DNA of 64,000 nucleotides from Aotearoamyces nothofagi (GCA_015345905.1 JADDTR010000012.1:442578-506577); one strand, 5' to 3'. Shown: positions 1 through 12,263, numbered from the stretch's first letter. The notes: generated by a model not told the origin, from the sequence alone. Translations and numbers: made by a program.

Positions 1-931
1 TAATTGTTGTCATCAACAAAATGGATGACCCTACAGTAGAATGGTCAAAGGACCGTTACACGGAGTGTATCACCAAGCTCAGCGCTTTCCTCAAGGCTAC
101 TGGGTACAATCTCAAGACAGACGTTTTTTTCATGCCCATTGCGGCACAACAGACCCTGGGTATCAAGGACCGGATTCCTAAGGGGATTGCACCATGGTAC
201 GATGGGCCTTCTCTTCTCGAGTATCTCGACAATATGAAGACTCTCGAGCGAAAGGTTAACGCCCCTTTCATGATGCCTATCAATGGCAAATACCGAGACA
301 TGGGCACGATTGTGGAGGGTAAGATTGAATCTGGTGTGGTAAAAAAGAGCATGGCCTTGACTATGATGCCAAATCGGCATCAAGTTGATGTCGCAGCTGT
401 CTACGGCGAGACCGAAGAGGAAGCCAACGCTGCTCAGTGTGGTGACCAGGTCCGGTTACGATTGAGAGGTATCGAAGAAGAAGACATTCTGCCCGGATTT
501 GTGTTGTGTTCCCCTAAGCGTCTCGTGCACTGCGTCACAGCTTTCGAGGCCCAAATTCGAATTTTAGATCTCAAGAGTATCCTGACAGCAGGTTTTAACT
601 GCGTGATGCACGTGCATTCAGCCATCGAAGAGGTCACCTTCGCAGCACTTTTGCATAAACTGCAAAAGGGTACCAATCGTAAGAGCAAGGTGCCTCCATC
701 TCACGCTAAGAAGGGAGAGAGTATTATTGCAAGGATGGAGGTCATCGGCGGTGCAGGATCCGTGTGTGTGGAAAGATTCGAGGATTACCCTCAACTAGGA
801 AGATTCACTCTAAGAGACCAAGTAAGTAGCCTTCATTAGCTGGTTTTCTTTAGATCGTGCTAATACCAAATCAGGGACAAACCATCGCCATCGGCAAGAT
901 TACCAAGCTTATCACAGAGCCAGTTGCCTGA
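1..931 (+). CDS. sup35: Translation termination factor eRF3 (Sup35), 3' part
   Basis: C-terminal part of eRF3, the GTPase that works with eRF1 at stop codons in the cytosol. The window opens inside the GTPase domain, just before the guanine-specificity motif NKMD (nt 15-26). The two beta-barrel domains follow, ending with the family-typical GRFTLRDQ and GQTIAIGKITKLI. Exons are 1-821 and 875-931; the 53-bp intron has a GTAAGT donor, a GCTAAT branch site and a CAG acceptor, and splicing restores the conserved RDQ-GQT junction. An unspliced reading would stop at 839 without the conserved end. The P-loop and the N-terminal prion-like region lie outside the window, so nothing can be said about prion potential. 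It converges on the sirtuin gene. Confidence 0.95.
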
Positions 932-1234
932 ACATTTAGCATGACGATAAACATGAGTGCATAGGCTAGGAAGCTCTTTATGCATAGGTCGATCGGCCAG
1001 GGGTATCGAGCAGTCGACAGATAGAAATGGCTATAAAAGTATTCTCTTCGCAGAAGCAATCATAGATACAGTGCCATCTTATAATTTTAAAATCTTGGTG
1101 TGAATAGAAAGAATAAAATGACAGGATATTCTGTCACGTCTTCAGACTACCCTTATCAACCCCATTCGCTAACCTTAGTAACGTCAGGGTAGTCATAGCA
1201 GCCTCAACAAGGAGTTCATTTTCTAACATATACT
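932..1234. other. Convergent intergenic region, Sup35 / sirtuin
   Basis: About 300 bp between two stop codons. It should hold both 3' UTRs. It is AT-rich with AATAAA-like stretches (AGAATAAAATG near 1109-1119); no ORF or RNA gene was seen. Confidence 0.6.
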
Positions 1235-2460
1235 TTAATGCCCCATTTGTTCCTTGAATATTTCTGGCACGATGATCCCTGCATCGCCCTCAAACATCCA
1301 ATCTTCAGGTTCTAATGATCCAGTCGCTCCCAGATTTACACTGTCCATGTTGACGACAGCAATTCTGGCCCCTTTAGTTCTTGCTCGCTCAATATAACCC
1401 GCAGCGGGATAAACCTCGGCAGTGGTACCAATGACCAGCATCAGGTCGATCGTCTCTGACTCACCTATCCACCGATCAACTGCATCGACTGTATCTTGAG
1501 GGAGAGTCTCGCCAAACCAGACCACGCCCGGCCTCAACAGGCTTGATTTGCACTTGGGACAGTGAGGTAGGTCTTCTTTGGGGATCTTTCCATTGTTGAT
1601 TGGCTCGTAAGGCTCGGTGCTGGCTTTGACCGAGGCAGGTGTGTTTGGGTCGAGTAAGGCGACACGGGATTTGATGGAGGGAGGCGCGGAGGAGATACCC
1701 ATGGCATTGTACAGAGAAGATGTTGCTTCTGCACCTGTCTTGTCTGTCTCGGAAGGGGATGGTTCTGAGGATGCAATGGCTAGAGCTGGGACTATTGGAT
1801 CCGAGAGGTTGTTGTAGTCAACGTAGTCGCAGCGGGGATTAAAGCATTTGATGTCAAAGAGGTTGCCATGCACGAGATGTAATTGAGATGGTGGGTGAGC
1901 AGCGCGCTGGGACAGACCTATTTATATCAGTTTTCCATTTCTGTGTTCTTGTGATACAGTAGAGGAGTGATTATATTGGAAAACACCACGATTAATGAAG
2001 ATGTATAGTGTCATGCTCTCTATCATCACTTAGGCAAGACAAAACAGAAGTACCCACCGTCGACATTCTGAGAGAGCGTAATGAAATTATTTTTCCTCCT
2101 TGCCAAGTCAGCCAGAGCGTAGTGGGCAGGGTTTGGCTTTGCCTGCAGAGCCATATGCCTCCGATAGCTGTAGAACTGCCATACAAGACCCGGATCCCGC
2201 CTGAATGCTTGTGGAGTTGCGAGCGATGTAGCTTCGTGATTCCTCCACATGCCACCGGCGCCTCTAAAGGTCGGAAGGCCAGAGGATGCAGAGAGACCGG
2301 CGCCCAGAAGAGCGAGGATCCGGTCCGAAGCCGCTAGGTATTCCCTGAACTCATTGATTTTGGCATCCCCAGCGGCAGTTGACTGGAACATCTTTTGTGT
2401 TAAGGGATGCGTGAGCTGCTGGACTGTGTATTTCATAGCACAGAGGCCTGTCATCAGCAT
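1235..2460 (-). CDS. SIRT5-type NAD-dependent protein deacylase (sirtuin class III)
   Basis: NAD+-dependent lysine deacylase. Two exons, 2058-2460 and 1235-1917; the intron (donor GTGGGT, acceptor TAG) lies inside the conserved SQNVDG-LSQRA segment, giving about 361 aa. Visible motifs are the NAD-binding GAGLSASSGLPTFRG, SQNVDG, the catalytic His in LVHGN, the zinc pairs CFNPRC and CPKC, and the late GTTAEVYPAA. The segment VWQFYSYRR contains the Y-x-x-R signature of SIRT5-like enzymes, which prefer succinyl, malonyl or glutaryl lysine, so desuccinylase-type activity is inferred. A Ser/Pro/Thr-rich insert of about 75 residues separates the two zinc Cys pairs. Start choice is uncertain: ATGs at 2460, 2454, 2436 and 2391 are in frame and all precede the domain. 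It is head-to-head with PEP carboxykinase. Confidence 0.88.
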
Positions 2461-3483
2461 GGTGGTTGAGGGAGTGCGTCAATTGGGTAGCGAAGTAAGC
2501 AAACATTATTATTAATATTCCCTGATCCAGACCATCAGGGTAGCAGCACTGTAGCAGGACGTCACAGCATATATGCCGTAATACAGAATGTTTGACCAAA
2601 AAGCTTTCACCAAATCCTAGCTGGCAGTAACTTGCAAAAGAGGTCTATTCAACAGAATAACCCAACTTCCAGAAGTATAGGCACGTGATAGGCACGCGCA
2701 CGTTACCTCACAAGCCTACAAAAGCCGGTGTTGCCCGAGGCAAACGCTCCCGTGTACTGGCCTCAGCCCTCAGGCCGCAAAAAACGCGGAGGATGACCGA
2801 GGGCTAGCACAGCGGGGCAAAGGCGCGAGATAGCGGGATCCAAGTGCGGCATTATTATAGCGGCTTGTGGGGCAGAGCCCTGGAATAACTCTCGACACGG
2901 CATTCCATGTGAACGACGGACGGCTATTCTGAGACGCAGGAGGCCATGGGCACACGATATTTCCCGACACTGCAGCTTCGTAGCGTGCACGCCGTGATAG
3001 TCATGATGTCTGCGAGTGCTGATAATTGTCCGTGAGGTGACGCAGGTGTATGTATATAGGGCCAGAGTTTGTTCTGCTGCGGTCTGTTTGTCTTGGTGCT
3101 CGCTAGGGGATTTGGAGGTTCGCTCTCGCCTCTCGCTATCGCTGTGTTATCTATCGGTCATGCGGAAGCGCCAGTTCTCAGCGTTGCACTCCGCGTTCGT
3201 TTGAGCATCCAGGCCTCCTGTGACTGGCCAGCCCGCCGCCGGTTCTGGCACAGTAATGATGAATGGTTACCGTGAGATTGGCCAAGCCAGCTCTCCGACT
3301 TCCCCCGCCCGCATTATTCTCGCCCTTCGGCCTAAGGTGCCCACCTGTCGGAAGCCCGCCCAATCATGCAGTAGTGCTGCCCCAGGTCCAAAGCACTTCT
3401 CCACATCATCGACGATTAGCATCTTCCTAGCCGTCCAAAGCAAGCTCTCGTAACAGTATACCCGACAACGCCCTACCCGAAAG
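2461..3483. other. Shared promoter region, sirtuin / PCK1
   Basis: A 1-kb divergent intergenic region. Its centre is GC-rich and holds several matches to the degenerate CreA consensus SYGGRG: 2786-2791, 2812-2817, 2867-2872, and 3303-3308 on the minus strand. A few such matches are expected by chance in 1 kb. A TATATA lies at 3053-3058. The small ORFs here show no family resemblance and look like GC-rich chance frames. Confidence 0.45.
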
Positions 3484-5886
3484 ATGTCTTTATTAAAGAC
3501 CAAAGACCCCGTCGAGAGACCGAACTCTCCATACTCTGACCCTTCAACTCTCAGCCCTCGATCCAAGCAGCTCGCAGCAGGCACTTCGTCATTCCACGCC
3601 ACCAATCTTCGCAACATGGTTTCTAACACGGTTAACAAGACGTTTCTGAATCCCAACGGGATTGTGTAAGAGACATCGTCGCCATTCGTACGAGGTCAAT
3701 GGGCTAACCAGACTGTCATAGGCCTCAGACTGAGCACACCGAGCTTGAGGAGGAGCTCTACTCCACAGCACATATCGACTATGAACGTGTAGCAATTGTA
3801 TGTCACCGACACCCACCGGCCACCCAGTTGCTGTATTATCTGCTAACAAGCTACCGTTTTCAGGTTCCCAACCCCTCCGTTGCGTCCCTCTACGAAGATG
3901 CCCTCGTCTACGAGACTGGCTCTGCTATCACATCGAGCGGTGCACTCACTGCGTACTCTGGATCGAAGACTGGTAGATCGCCCTTGGACAAGCGAATTGT
4001 GAAGGAACCGGGCTCAGAAAACGAAATATGGTGGGGTCCTGTCAACAAGCCAATGACACCAGATGTAAGGGAGGGTTTCCATTGTATTTTCGAGCTATTT
4101 CTTGTTATTCACCAGCAAATACCCTTCATTACTCAATTCGCATTGCATTCCATTCACTCGAGTATGTGCTTCGCAATCAGATGTTATGGATCGATCATAC
4201 GACATTTCATGCCTTGGTTGCCGGTCTACCATAACCGCGGATCTCGATTCCCCTCCTCGAATTGCCATTTCCCCGCATTGTTTTCTGCCGCTTCACCCCC
4301 TGTTCACTGCAAGCGACAAATGATCTCATCATCACGTGTCATCACTATGTACAGAGAACATCACTAACGGACATGTGATAGGTCTGGAGGATTAATCGCG
4401 AACGAGCAATTGATTACCTGAACACAAGAAACCGCATCTACGTCGTCGATGGCTTTGCGGGATGGGATAAGAAATACCAAATTAAAGTGCGAGTCGTCTG
4501 CGCACGTGCCTACCATGCCCTTTTCATGCGTAACATGCTTATCCGACCTGAACGAGAAGATCTCGATCATTTCCACCCAGACTACACCATTTATAATGCT
4601 GGCTCTTTCCCCGCAAATAGATACACTGAGGGTATGACCTCGGGAACCTCTGTGGCCATCAATTTCGCCGATAAGGAGATGGTCATCCTTGGTACTGAGT
4701 ATGCTGGCGAGATGAAGAAGGGTGTCTTCACCGTCCTCTTCTATGAAATGCCCGTGAAGCATAATGTTCTCACGCTTCACTCTTCTGCGAATGAAGGCAA
4801 AAATGGAGATGTTACCGTTTTCTTCGGGCTTTCTGGAACCGGCAAGACCACACTCTCAGCAGATCCAAACCGCGCTCTGATCGGTGATGATGAGCACTGC
4901 TGGAGCGATCGTGGTGTGTTCAATATTGAGGGTGGCGTAAGTGTTCGCTTTCTCGCGTCCCATGTCTCTTTTGCTGACCTTAGTCTATAGTGTTACGCCA
5001 AGTGTATTGGTCTCTCTGCCGAGAAAGAGCCAGACATCTTTGGCGCTATCAAGTTCGGTTCTGTCCTTGAAAATGTTGTATTCAACCCGGAGACACGTCA
5101 CGTTGACTACGATGATTCTACCTTGACCGAAAACACAAGATGGTAAGTCAGGCTATTACTGTAATGCATTAATTTCTATTAACATGTTTTAGTGCTTACC
5201 CTATCGAATACATCTCAAACGCCAAAATCCCCTGCGTATCAACCAACCACCCAAGCAATATCATCTTGCTCACTTGCGATGCCCGCGGTGTGCTCCCACC
5301 TATCTCCAAGCTGAATTCGGCTCAAACCATGTTCCATTTCATTTCTGGATATACCTCAAAGATGGCCGGTACCGAAGATGGTATTACCGAGCCACAAGCC
5401 ACTTTCTCATCTTGCTTCGCCCAACCATTCTTAGCTCTCCACCCAATGCGTTACGCAAAGATGTTGGCTGACAAGATTGAGCAACACTCGGCGAATGCCT
5501 GGTTGCTGAATACCGGATGGGTTGGTGCTGGTGCTACCACCGGTGGCAAGCGTTGCCCGTAAGCATTTCCGATCAATTACTTTTGAGAGTGTTACTGACA
5601 AAATTCTAGGTTGAAATATACACGTGCTATTCTAGATGCCATCCACTCTGGAGAGCTCTCCAAGGTTGAGTTTGAGACTTACGAGACATTTAATCTTGCG
5701 GTACCCAAGACTTGCCCTGGCGTCCCTTCTGAACTCCTTAACCCAAGGAACGCGTGGAGCCAAGGTCACGATAGCTTTAAAGCCGAGGTTACAAAATTGG
5801 GAGGTCTCTTTGTTGAGAACTTCAGGAAATATGCGTCTGAGGCGACAGAAGACGTAATTGCAGCTGGTCCTGCCGTGAAGGTCTAA
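3484..5886 (+). CDS. pck1: Phosphoenolpyruvate carboxykinase (ATP)
   Basis: ATP-dependent PEPCK: oxaloacetate + ATP gives PEP + CO2 + ADP, the committed step of gluconeogenesis in the cytosol. Seven exons: 3484-3665, 3722-3797, 3864-4064, 4382-4936, 4991-5142, 5193-5558, 5610-5886, giving 602 aa. The family motifs are intact: the substrate site ITSSGAL and SGSKTGRSP, the P-loop GLSGTGKTT (about aa 301-309), DDEHCW, and the second ATP/metal motif FNIEGGCYAK, which is formed across an exon junction. The [10 protein letters not shown]-loop marks the ATP class rather than the GTP class. Five introns are 50-66 bp, but the third (4065-4381) is 317 bp and free of in-frame stops up to 4364. The shared upstream region with the sirtuin has CreA-like sites, as expected for a glucose-repressed gene, though that regulation is inferred. 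Confidence 0.97.
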
Positions 5887-6323
5887 ACTGTCATGGTTAT
5901 GAATAGGCGTTATACAAATTGTTGAGTCACTCGATGGCCAGGGCTGGTGCTTATTCAGTCTGGCCTGTACCTGTTTATATGCCCCACAACTAGCTAGCGA
6001 TTCCAATACAACAAAATTACCAATCAGTTTCTTCCACAGAGGAAACAAGTAACAGTGATATAATTAAAAACACTGAACTAAGAATTTAAACATAACTAAA
6101 ATTAAACAAAGAAAGCCAGCCATTTTACTGTTGAAATAGTCGACAGTAATATCCTCAACCAACTACTACGTATATGATCACGTGACTTACCGCCTTCCGC
6201 ATTCGCAGCGCCAAGTTAATTTACTGCAGTTAATATAGATCTATGAACCGTGGGGTCATGCGCTTTGCGCGACATATACATAGCATGCTCTTGTCCGGCA
6301 TACCCCACGTCTAGGCTTCAAAT
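5887..6323. other. Intergenic region, PCK1 3' / PAN2 5'
   Basis: AT-rich 437 bp between two same-strand genes. It holds the PCK1 3' UTR and the PAN2 promoter; a CACGTG lies near 6180. No gene was seen. Confidence 0.5.
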
Positions 6324-9300
6324 ATGGACGGGGATTGGGATGAGGTGAGTTTGAATTCCAAGAACATCAATCAGTGGGCAACCTTGGCTATGTCTACGCG
6401 TCATCGCGTTGCTAAAGTCGCGACATTTCCCAACAGCCATGCTACCATTCTAGATCATATGCGATCAAAAGGCTGACAGCTCCTTCTATAGGTCGCGCGG
6501 CTACCGCTGCCTCCTCCAGGCGTTCATGCCGTCCCTACTCCCGTTGCGAAGATGGCCTTTGACACGAGCCAGGAGCTATTCTGGGCTGGCAACGAATATG
6601 TAAGAATAAAGGTCAATTTCTGTCCCCATGGCTCATCAATTTGTTAGGGACGGGTGTCATCGTTTTACGGATCTGAGCTTCAACGATATACTTCTTTCAA
6701 AGCACATCCCTCTGCAGATGGTCCGGTGCGGCAGCTGCTTTTTAACGACAAGGGCGTCATCGTTCTCGGCTCGAGGAGCGTGCATATGGCATCGAGGCGT
6801 GGGCCTGCATTATGGCATATAACGTATGATATATCTTAATGGGATAATGATTTTGGAGGAAACTGATTGGTTGTTAAAAATAGACATGAAGATATGAAAG
6901 ACTTACATTGCATGAGTTTTACATCAAAAGGCACTGCAGAGATTCTCGTGGCAGGGCTGCAGGATAAGATGTTTACGATTGACGTCAACAAGGGAGAGAT
7001 TATAAAGCAGGTGTGTAATAGTATTTATACATTTTGAGCATGCTAATCAATTAGATTCCTACCAGCGATCAATATATGATCATGAAACGAAGTCGATATA
7101 TCTGCGCCGCTACTACGACTGGTGCTATCAATATTTTAGATCCCATCACCTACAATGTATTGAAGACGTGGAATGCTCATGGCTCTGCCATCAGCGATAT
7201 GGACGCTCAGCACGATTTCATCGTTACGTGCGGTTATTCCCTTCGCCAACAACAACAATACATGCTCGACCCACTTGTCAATGTGTTTGACCTTAAAAGC
7301 ATGACATCTTTGCCCCCTATACCATTCCCAGCAGGGGCTGCATACGTTCGGATGCATCCAAGGATGTCTACTACCAGTATCGTGGTGTCCCAGCTTGGAC
7401 AGATGCACATCGTAGATCTGATGAATGTGAACACAAGTAATGTTCGGCAGGCAAATGTCCTAACCCATATCACTATGATTGAGATCGCGCCTTCAGGAGA
7501 AGCAATAGCTTTGGCAGATTCGGAATGCAATATTCATCTGTGGGGTTCTCCTTCAAGGATTCGATTTGCAGATCTCCCTAATCCCATCGAGGCTCCGGAC
7601 GCGGAGGACGATCCCACCCATATTGACTGGTCATATGAAATGTTAGTAAATTTGAATTGCGAACCCTAGTTACTTGGCTAACAATATACCCATAGACCGC
7701 TTAATACAGTCGGGATGCCATACTATCGAGAACAACTTCTTTCGTCATGGCCAAGCCATATGATCTTCGAAGTTGGCGCCCCACCTCCAAAAGTCGATCC
7801 ACATTTCATGTCGAACTTAACTATCACGGACTGGGGTGGGTTTGGTCACAATGCCAAGTCTACCCGTAGAAATCAGGTCGAAAACACACGTACATTAGAA
7901 AAGTCATCAGCCAGCTTACAGGCGCCCAAATTCCTTAGCGAAAAGGCAAGAGAATCTGCAAATACTACTACAATCAGTCGCCGCATTAGCGATGTAGCCG
8001 ATGCGTTGGGCGCCGCAGAGCTCTCCAGCCTGAAGGCTGAGGTGCCAGTCATGTATCGGAATGTTGAAATCAAGTACAGCAAGTTCGGAGTTGATGACTT
8101 CGATTTTGGGTATGGAAATATTTCCTCTACAATTGCACAATTTGTTAACAAAGGCATAGATTTTATAATAGGACAGCATGGTCTGGTCTTGAGATACATA
8201 TTTCTAACTCATACGCAAATCCTCTTTTACAAGTCTTACACTTCACACCGTTGATCAGAAACATGGCATTACAACACGCTTCAACAACATGCGTTAACCC
8301 CCTTTGTCTTCTCTGCGAGATGGGATTTTTATTTGATATGCTGGATAAGGCAGAAGGTTCCATCTGCCAGGCGACCAATCTGCTGAAAACTCTCAGTAAT
8401 CACCCTCAGGGTATGTACAAATGAGATAGTTGGTTCTCCTTGCTAACCACACTATAGCTGGACCTTTAGGACTTCTCGAAGAAGATGCCCCGGGCACTTC
8501 GCTTACGACCATGCTTCAAGGCTTGAACCGCTTTTTGCTGGACCGTATTGCTCAAGATTATAGGAGTATACCTCCACATTCGAAGGCTTTTGACCAGGTT
8601 AGTATCTAACGCACCCCTTGTAAACGGCAGTATTAATAAGCAACACAGATTCTTGCAACTGCGGCTACGACCGCCATCAGATGTATGAATTGTCGAAGTG
8701 AACATACGAGACCAGGGACAACTTTTGTTAACGAGCTCATATACCCTTTACCTGTATGTTGGCCTCTTTGTATCCTCGGAATCCAACTGATAATTGTAGA
8801 AATCCGGCCCAAGAACTCCACGTACTCAAAAGGTTTCCTTCTCGCAGATACTTAAATCCAGCATAGAAAGGGAGACGACAAGTCGGGGTTGGTGTAGCCG
8901 ATGCCAACGATATCAGTCCCTTGCAACACGCAAGACAATACATAGTGTGCCGGCTGTTTTAGTCCTGAATGCAGCTATTATCAGCCCAGAAGCAAAGCAG
9001 CTTTGGGGAATTCCAGGCTGGCTACCTGATGAAATCGGGGTCATTGTTGACCAGGGTCAGTTCTTCTGCTACGAAGGAGAAGATTTGAAATTGCATTTGC
9101 AGCGGGGTATCCACAACATCACGGTGTACTCGCTCATCGGCGTTGCAGCCGATATTGATAGTGGTCAACATCAGAAGCCGCATCTAGTGTCTCTTGTCAA
9201 TGGTAAGCTTGTCTCTGTATTTCAGAGTGAACTTTAAAACTGATATAAGCAGTCGCACACTCGTTACCAGCGGCACCCAGCGAAGACGCCTGGCATCTTT

Positions 9301-10298
9301 TCAACGACTTCTTGGTTCGCCCGACCAACAGGGAAGAAGCATTGACGTTTAATACTGTCTGGAAGTTACCATCAGTTATCACCTACCAGATCAAGGCTGC
9401 TAATAACCATATCGATGAGACATGGAAACAAAAGTTGGACACATCTTTGCTATATATAGATAACAAGTATGAACTAATTACCCCAACAAAACCCCCATGC
9501 TAATAATTTTGTAGCATAAACCCCGGCCCAAAGACTTATACTACTTTGGTGCCGAACGAAGAAGTTCCCGGTCCGGGAACTATTATTGCTCTTGATACCG
9601 AATTCGTCTCGGTTCGCCAGCCCGAGATCGAGATAAATTCCGACGGTGATCGCGCCACCATTCGTCCCATCGTCTACGCCCTCGCTCGGGTTTCCGTAAT
9701 CAGAGGCCCTTCCTCAACTTTCAACCCACAGCTCGAACCTGGCACGCCATTCATCGACGACTACATCATAACAAACGAACCCATCGTCGACTACCTAACC
9801 TCCTACTCCGGCATCGTCGCAGGCGATCTCGACCCGCGCCTCTCCAAGCGCAACCTGGTCCCGCTCAAGGTCGCATACAAGCGCCTCTGGCTCCTCCTCA
9901 ACCTCGGCTGCCACTTCCTCGGCCACGGTCTCCGGCAGGACTTCCGCGTCATCAACATCCACGTGCCCAAGGCGCAGGTCATTGACACGGCCGAGTTCTT
10001 CTTCGTGGCCGCGCGGCTGCGCAAGCTGAGCCTAGCCTTCCTAGCCTGGTATCTGCTCAAGGAGGATATTCAGCAGGAGACGCACGATAGTATCGAGGAT
10101 GCCCGGACGGCGCTGAAGTTGTATGGCAAATACTTGGAGTTTGTCGACGCGGGAATACTAGAGGCTATGCTGCAGGATATATATTCCAAGGGTAGGGAGA
10201 TGAACTTCAAGCCGCCCCCTGTCGTGAGAAAGGATGGGGTTGTGGGCGAAGCAGTGACGCCTGGGAAGACATCTCTGGGCTCTGGCGTGCAGTTATAG
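6324..10298 (+). CDS. pan2: PAN2, catalytic subunit of the Pan2-Pan3 deadenylase
   Basis: Poly(A)-specific 3'-5' ribonuclease that with Pan3 trims mRNA poly(A) tails in the cytoplasm. Twelve exons: 6324-6344, 6492-6599, 6648-6823, 6884-7010, 7055-7641, 7696-8109, 8160-8410, 8458-8597, 8649-8753, 8800-9202, 9253-9466, 9515-10298, giving about 1109 aa. Order: MDGDWDE start; N-terminal WD40 region; linker with [12 protein letters not shown]; inactive ubiquitin-hydrolase-like domain starting NRTAWSGLE and containing the Cys pairs CMNC and CSRC; C-terminal DEDD exonuclease with ALDTEF, HGLRQDF and [14 protein letters not shown]. The intron at 8110-8159 was placed by requiring [15 protein letters not shown] to join in frame. 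Exon 12 is clearly richer in G/C third bases than the preceding exons. Confidence 0.96.
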
Positions 10299-10661
10299 AA
10301 AAGGGGTACTAGTAGGGCAGGACTTAGAGAGTAGCTTACTGCCTGTTCCAATATAAAGATTTCCAAATCACCCCAAATTATTTTGTACTATTAATGTCAT
10401 CTCATGCAATTGATTAATTAGGTTTCTCAATAGTCTCCCCATCGGTGACAGACTTGAAAAACCATGCTTGATTTAAAGATAGGGCTAAGTATATAGGAGC
10501 TTTAAAAGCCCGGTTTAAATCATCGAAGTTACCACATAACATAATCTAGGTCAAGTTTCCTTTCGCAAAGTATGCATGCTTGTAGAAATAAATGCTCGCA
10601 GTAGATGTTCCAACAAAAAAAATAGGTCATCGCCGTCTGATAATACTTGCCTCACCTCTCT
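10299..10661. other. Convergent intergenic region, PAN2 / nicotianamine synthase
   Basis: About 360 bp of AT-rich 3' UTR sequence between two stop codons. Nothing else was recognised. Confidence 0.5.
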
Positions 10662-11786
10662 CTACAGCCTTGAAAGCGGTCCTCTCGGTCGAACGCGTCC
10701 AATGATGACAGAATTGACAATGTGGCTGTACGGGTGAACGACGACCAGAGGCTCAAAGACTGCTGGATCGAGGTCCGCAGAGACATCTACGGCCTGTTTG
10801 GGATTAAGATTTCATTCGTTCGGAGATAGGACATGTTCGAGAGGGGCTTACTGGGTACAGCAAGACTCGTAGCGAGTGTGCAGATCTCACAACGAGCAGT
10901 GCGCCGGGTCTCATCCTCGCGAGGACGTCGCGGAAGATCTTTTGCTTTTCGACGACCGTGCCGCCGACGAGGGCCGCGAGATAGACGACATCGAAGGACC
11001 TGAGGTCTGTGCTTGGGCCTCCGGCGTTGTCACAAAGGAAGTCCATTGATTTCTCAGAGTTCGCGACTTCCCGTGATACCTTTGTAGCCAGAGCGATCGC
11101 ATCTTCGTCGCGGTCGATATTCAAGATGTAGGCGGGTTCGTCGGCTTCCTTGCGTGCCAGATTTAGTTCTTCGAGCAGACATAGTGAAGTAAGTGGTAAT
11201 GGACCGCAACCAATGAAGGCAAATCTGCTTGGCCGTTTTCTCGGAAGTACTGCCGATATAGCACTCAATTCCATCCTGACAAGGTCGACATAGTTGTCAT
11301 AGTAGACAAAGTCGAGGAGTGAAGCTTTGGCTATACATGCAGTATTAGCCACCACTCTCCTAGACATATGGGGGTTGAAGAATAAAAGGTTCAGCTCACC
11401 ATTCAGACCTGCCTCAGTAGACGTGAGCTTCTCTGCCCAGAACGTCTCGAGGTGAGACTCGCCTGTTGAGCACAACTGGCGCAGGTGGGGTGCTATCTGA
11501 ATGATCCTATGATCTTTGAGTATCTAGTCGTCTAGTCAGTCTAAATTACAGCGCAGCAATAGAGGATACGAATGCAGACGTTATGGGCAACATGTTCACT
11601 GGGTGTACGGGTGCAGATGGACACTAGTGCATCAAAAGACTGGTTGACCACCGGGCCAGGGTGAAGAGTTGGAAGGTTGCAAAGAGCTGAGTAGCTCTCA
11701 AGGAGCTCATTGACGGTGGCCCTGACGGTCGCCTGGTCGTCCTGTACTGGCGTGTAAGATGAGGGTGCAGTGCTTGAAGATGACAT
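10662..11786 (-). CDS. Nicotianamine synthase-like protein
   Basis: Condenses three S-adenosylmethionines into nicotianamine, a chelator of Fe, Zn and Ni; plants use it for metal transport and some filamentous fungi carry homologues. Four exons: 11570-11786, 11400-11513, 10852-11330, 10662-10793, giving about 313 aa, the usual family size. Matching segments are APHLRQLCS, FVYYDNYVDLVRMEL, the SAM-binding FIGCGPLPLTS, NIDRDEDAIALA, FDVVYLAALVG and MRPGALLVVRSAH, then LLYP joined across the last intron to AVDVSADLDP. Introns 2 and 3 are canonical. The first can only keep frame with an AAG acceptor at 11514-11516; a TAG lies 10 nt before it but leads to a stop. The upstream region contains an inverted GATA pair, suggesting iron control. 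Confidence 0.82.
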
Positions 11787-12263
11787 ATTTCGAAATTGAA
11801 CAAGATTTGAGGAATGGAGGAGGTAGCATGGTAAGATGGAGGAGTACAAGCATAGATAGGGCAATGAGTGAATTCTGAAGGATCGGTCCCTACACCATGC
11901 ACTGGCAGTAACGATTCACAGCATGAAGGCCTAACCACCACGATCGTTGGCTGCATGAGTGCAATTGGGACACACGATGCATCGCCCTGGCTGCACCGGT
12001 GGGGAGGGTGCCAGAGAAGGATGTAGGAGAGTGGACTCGGTGGAGAAGAAGCTTCTTCTCGAATGCCTGGATTCCGGAAGAAGAGATGGACCGAAGTGAA
12101 CAGACAGGACGCGGGCACATAGACCAGACTTACCTGAGGCAGCGAGCAAAGCCGACTCTCCTGCAGACAGGCATTTCGGCGGCAGCAGCGCCTCTGCCAC
12201 AGAGACGTGCCGGCACGTGTTTACCGGCTGCAGCCAAGAGGGGGGCCGCAGCGGGGCGGCCAT

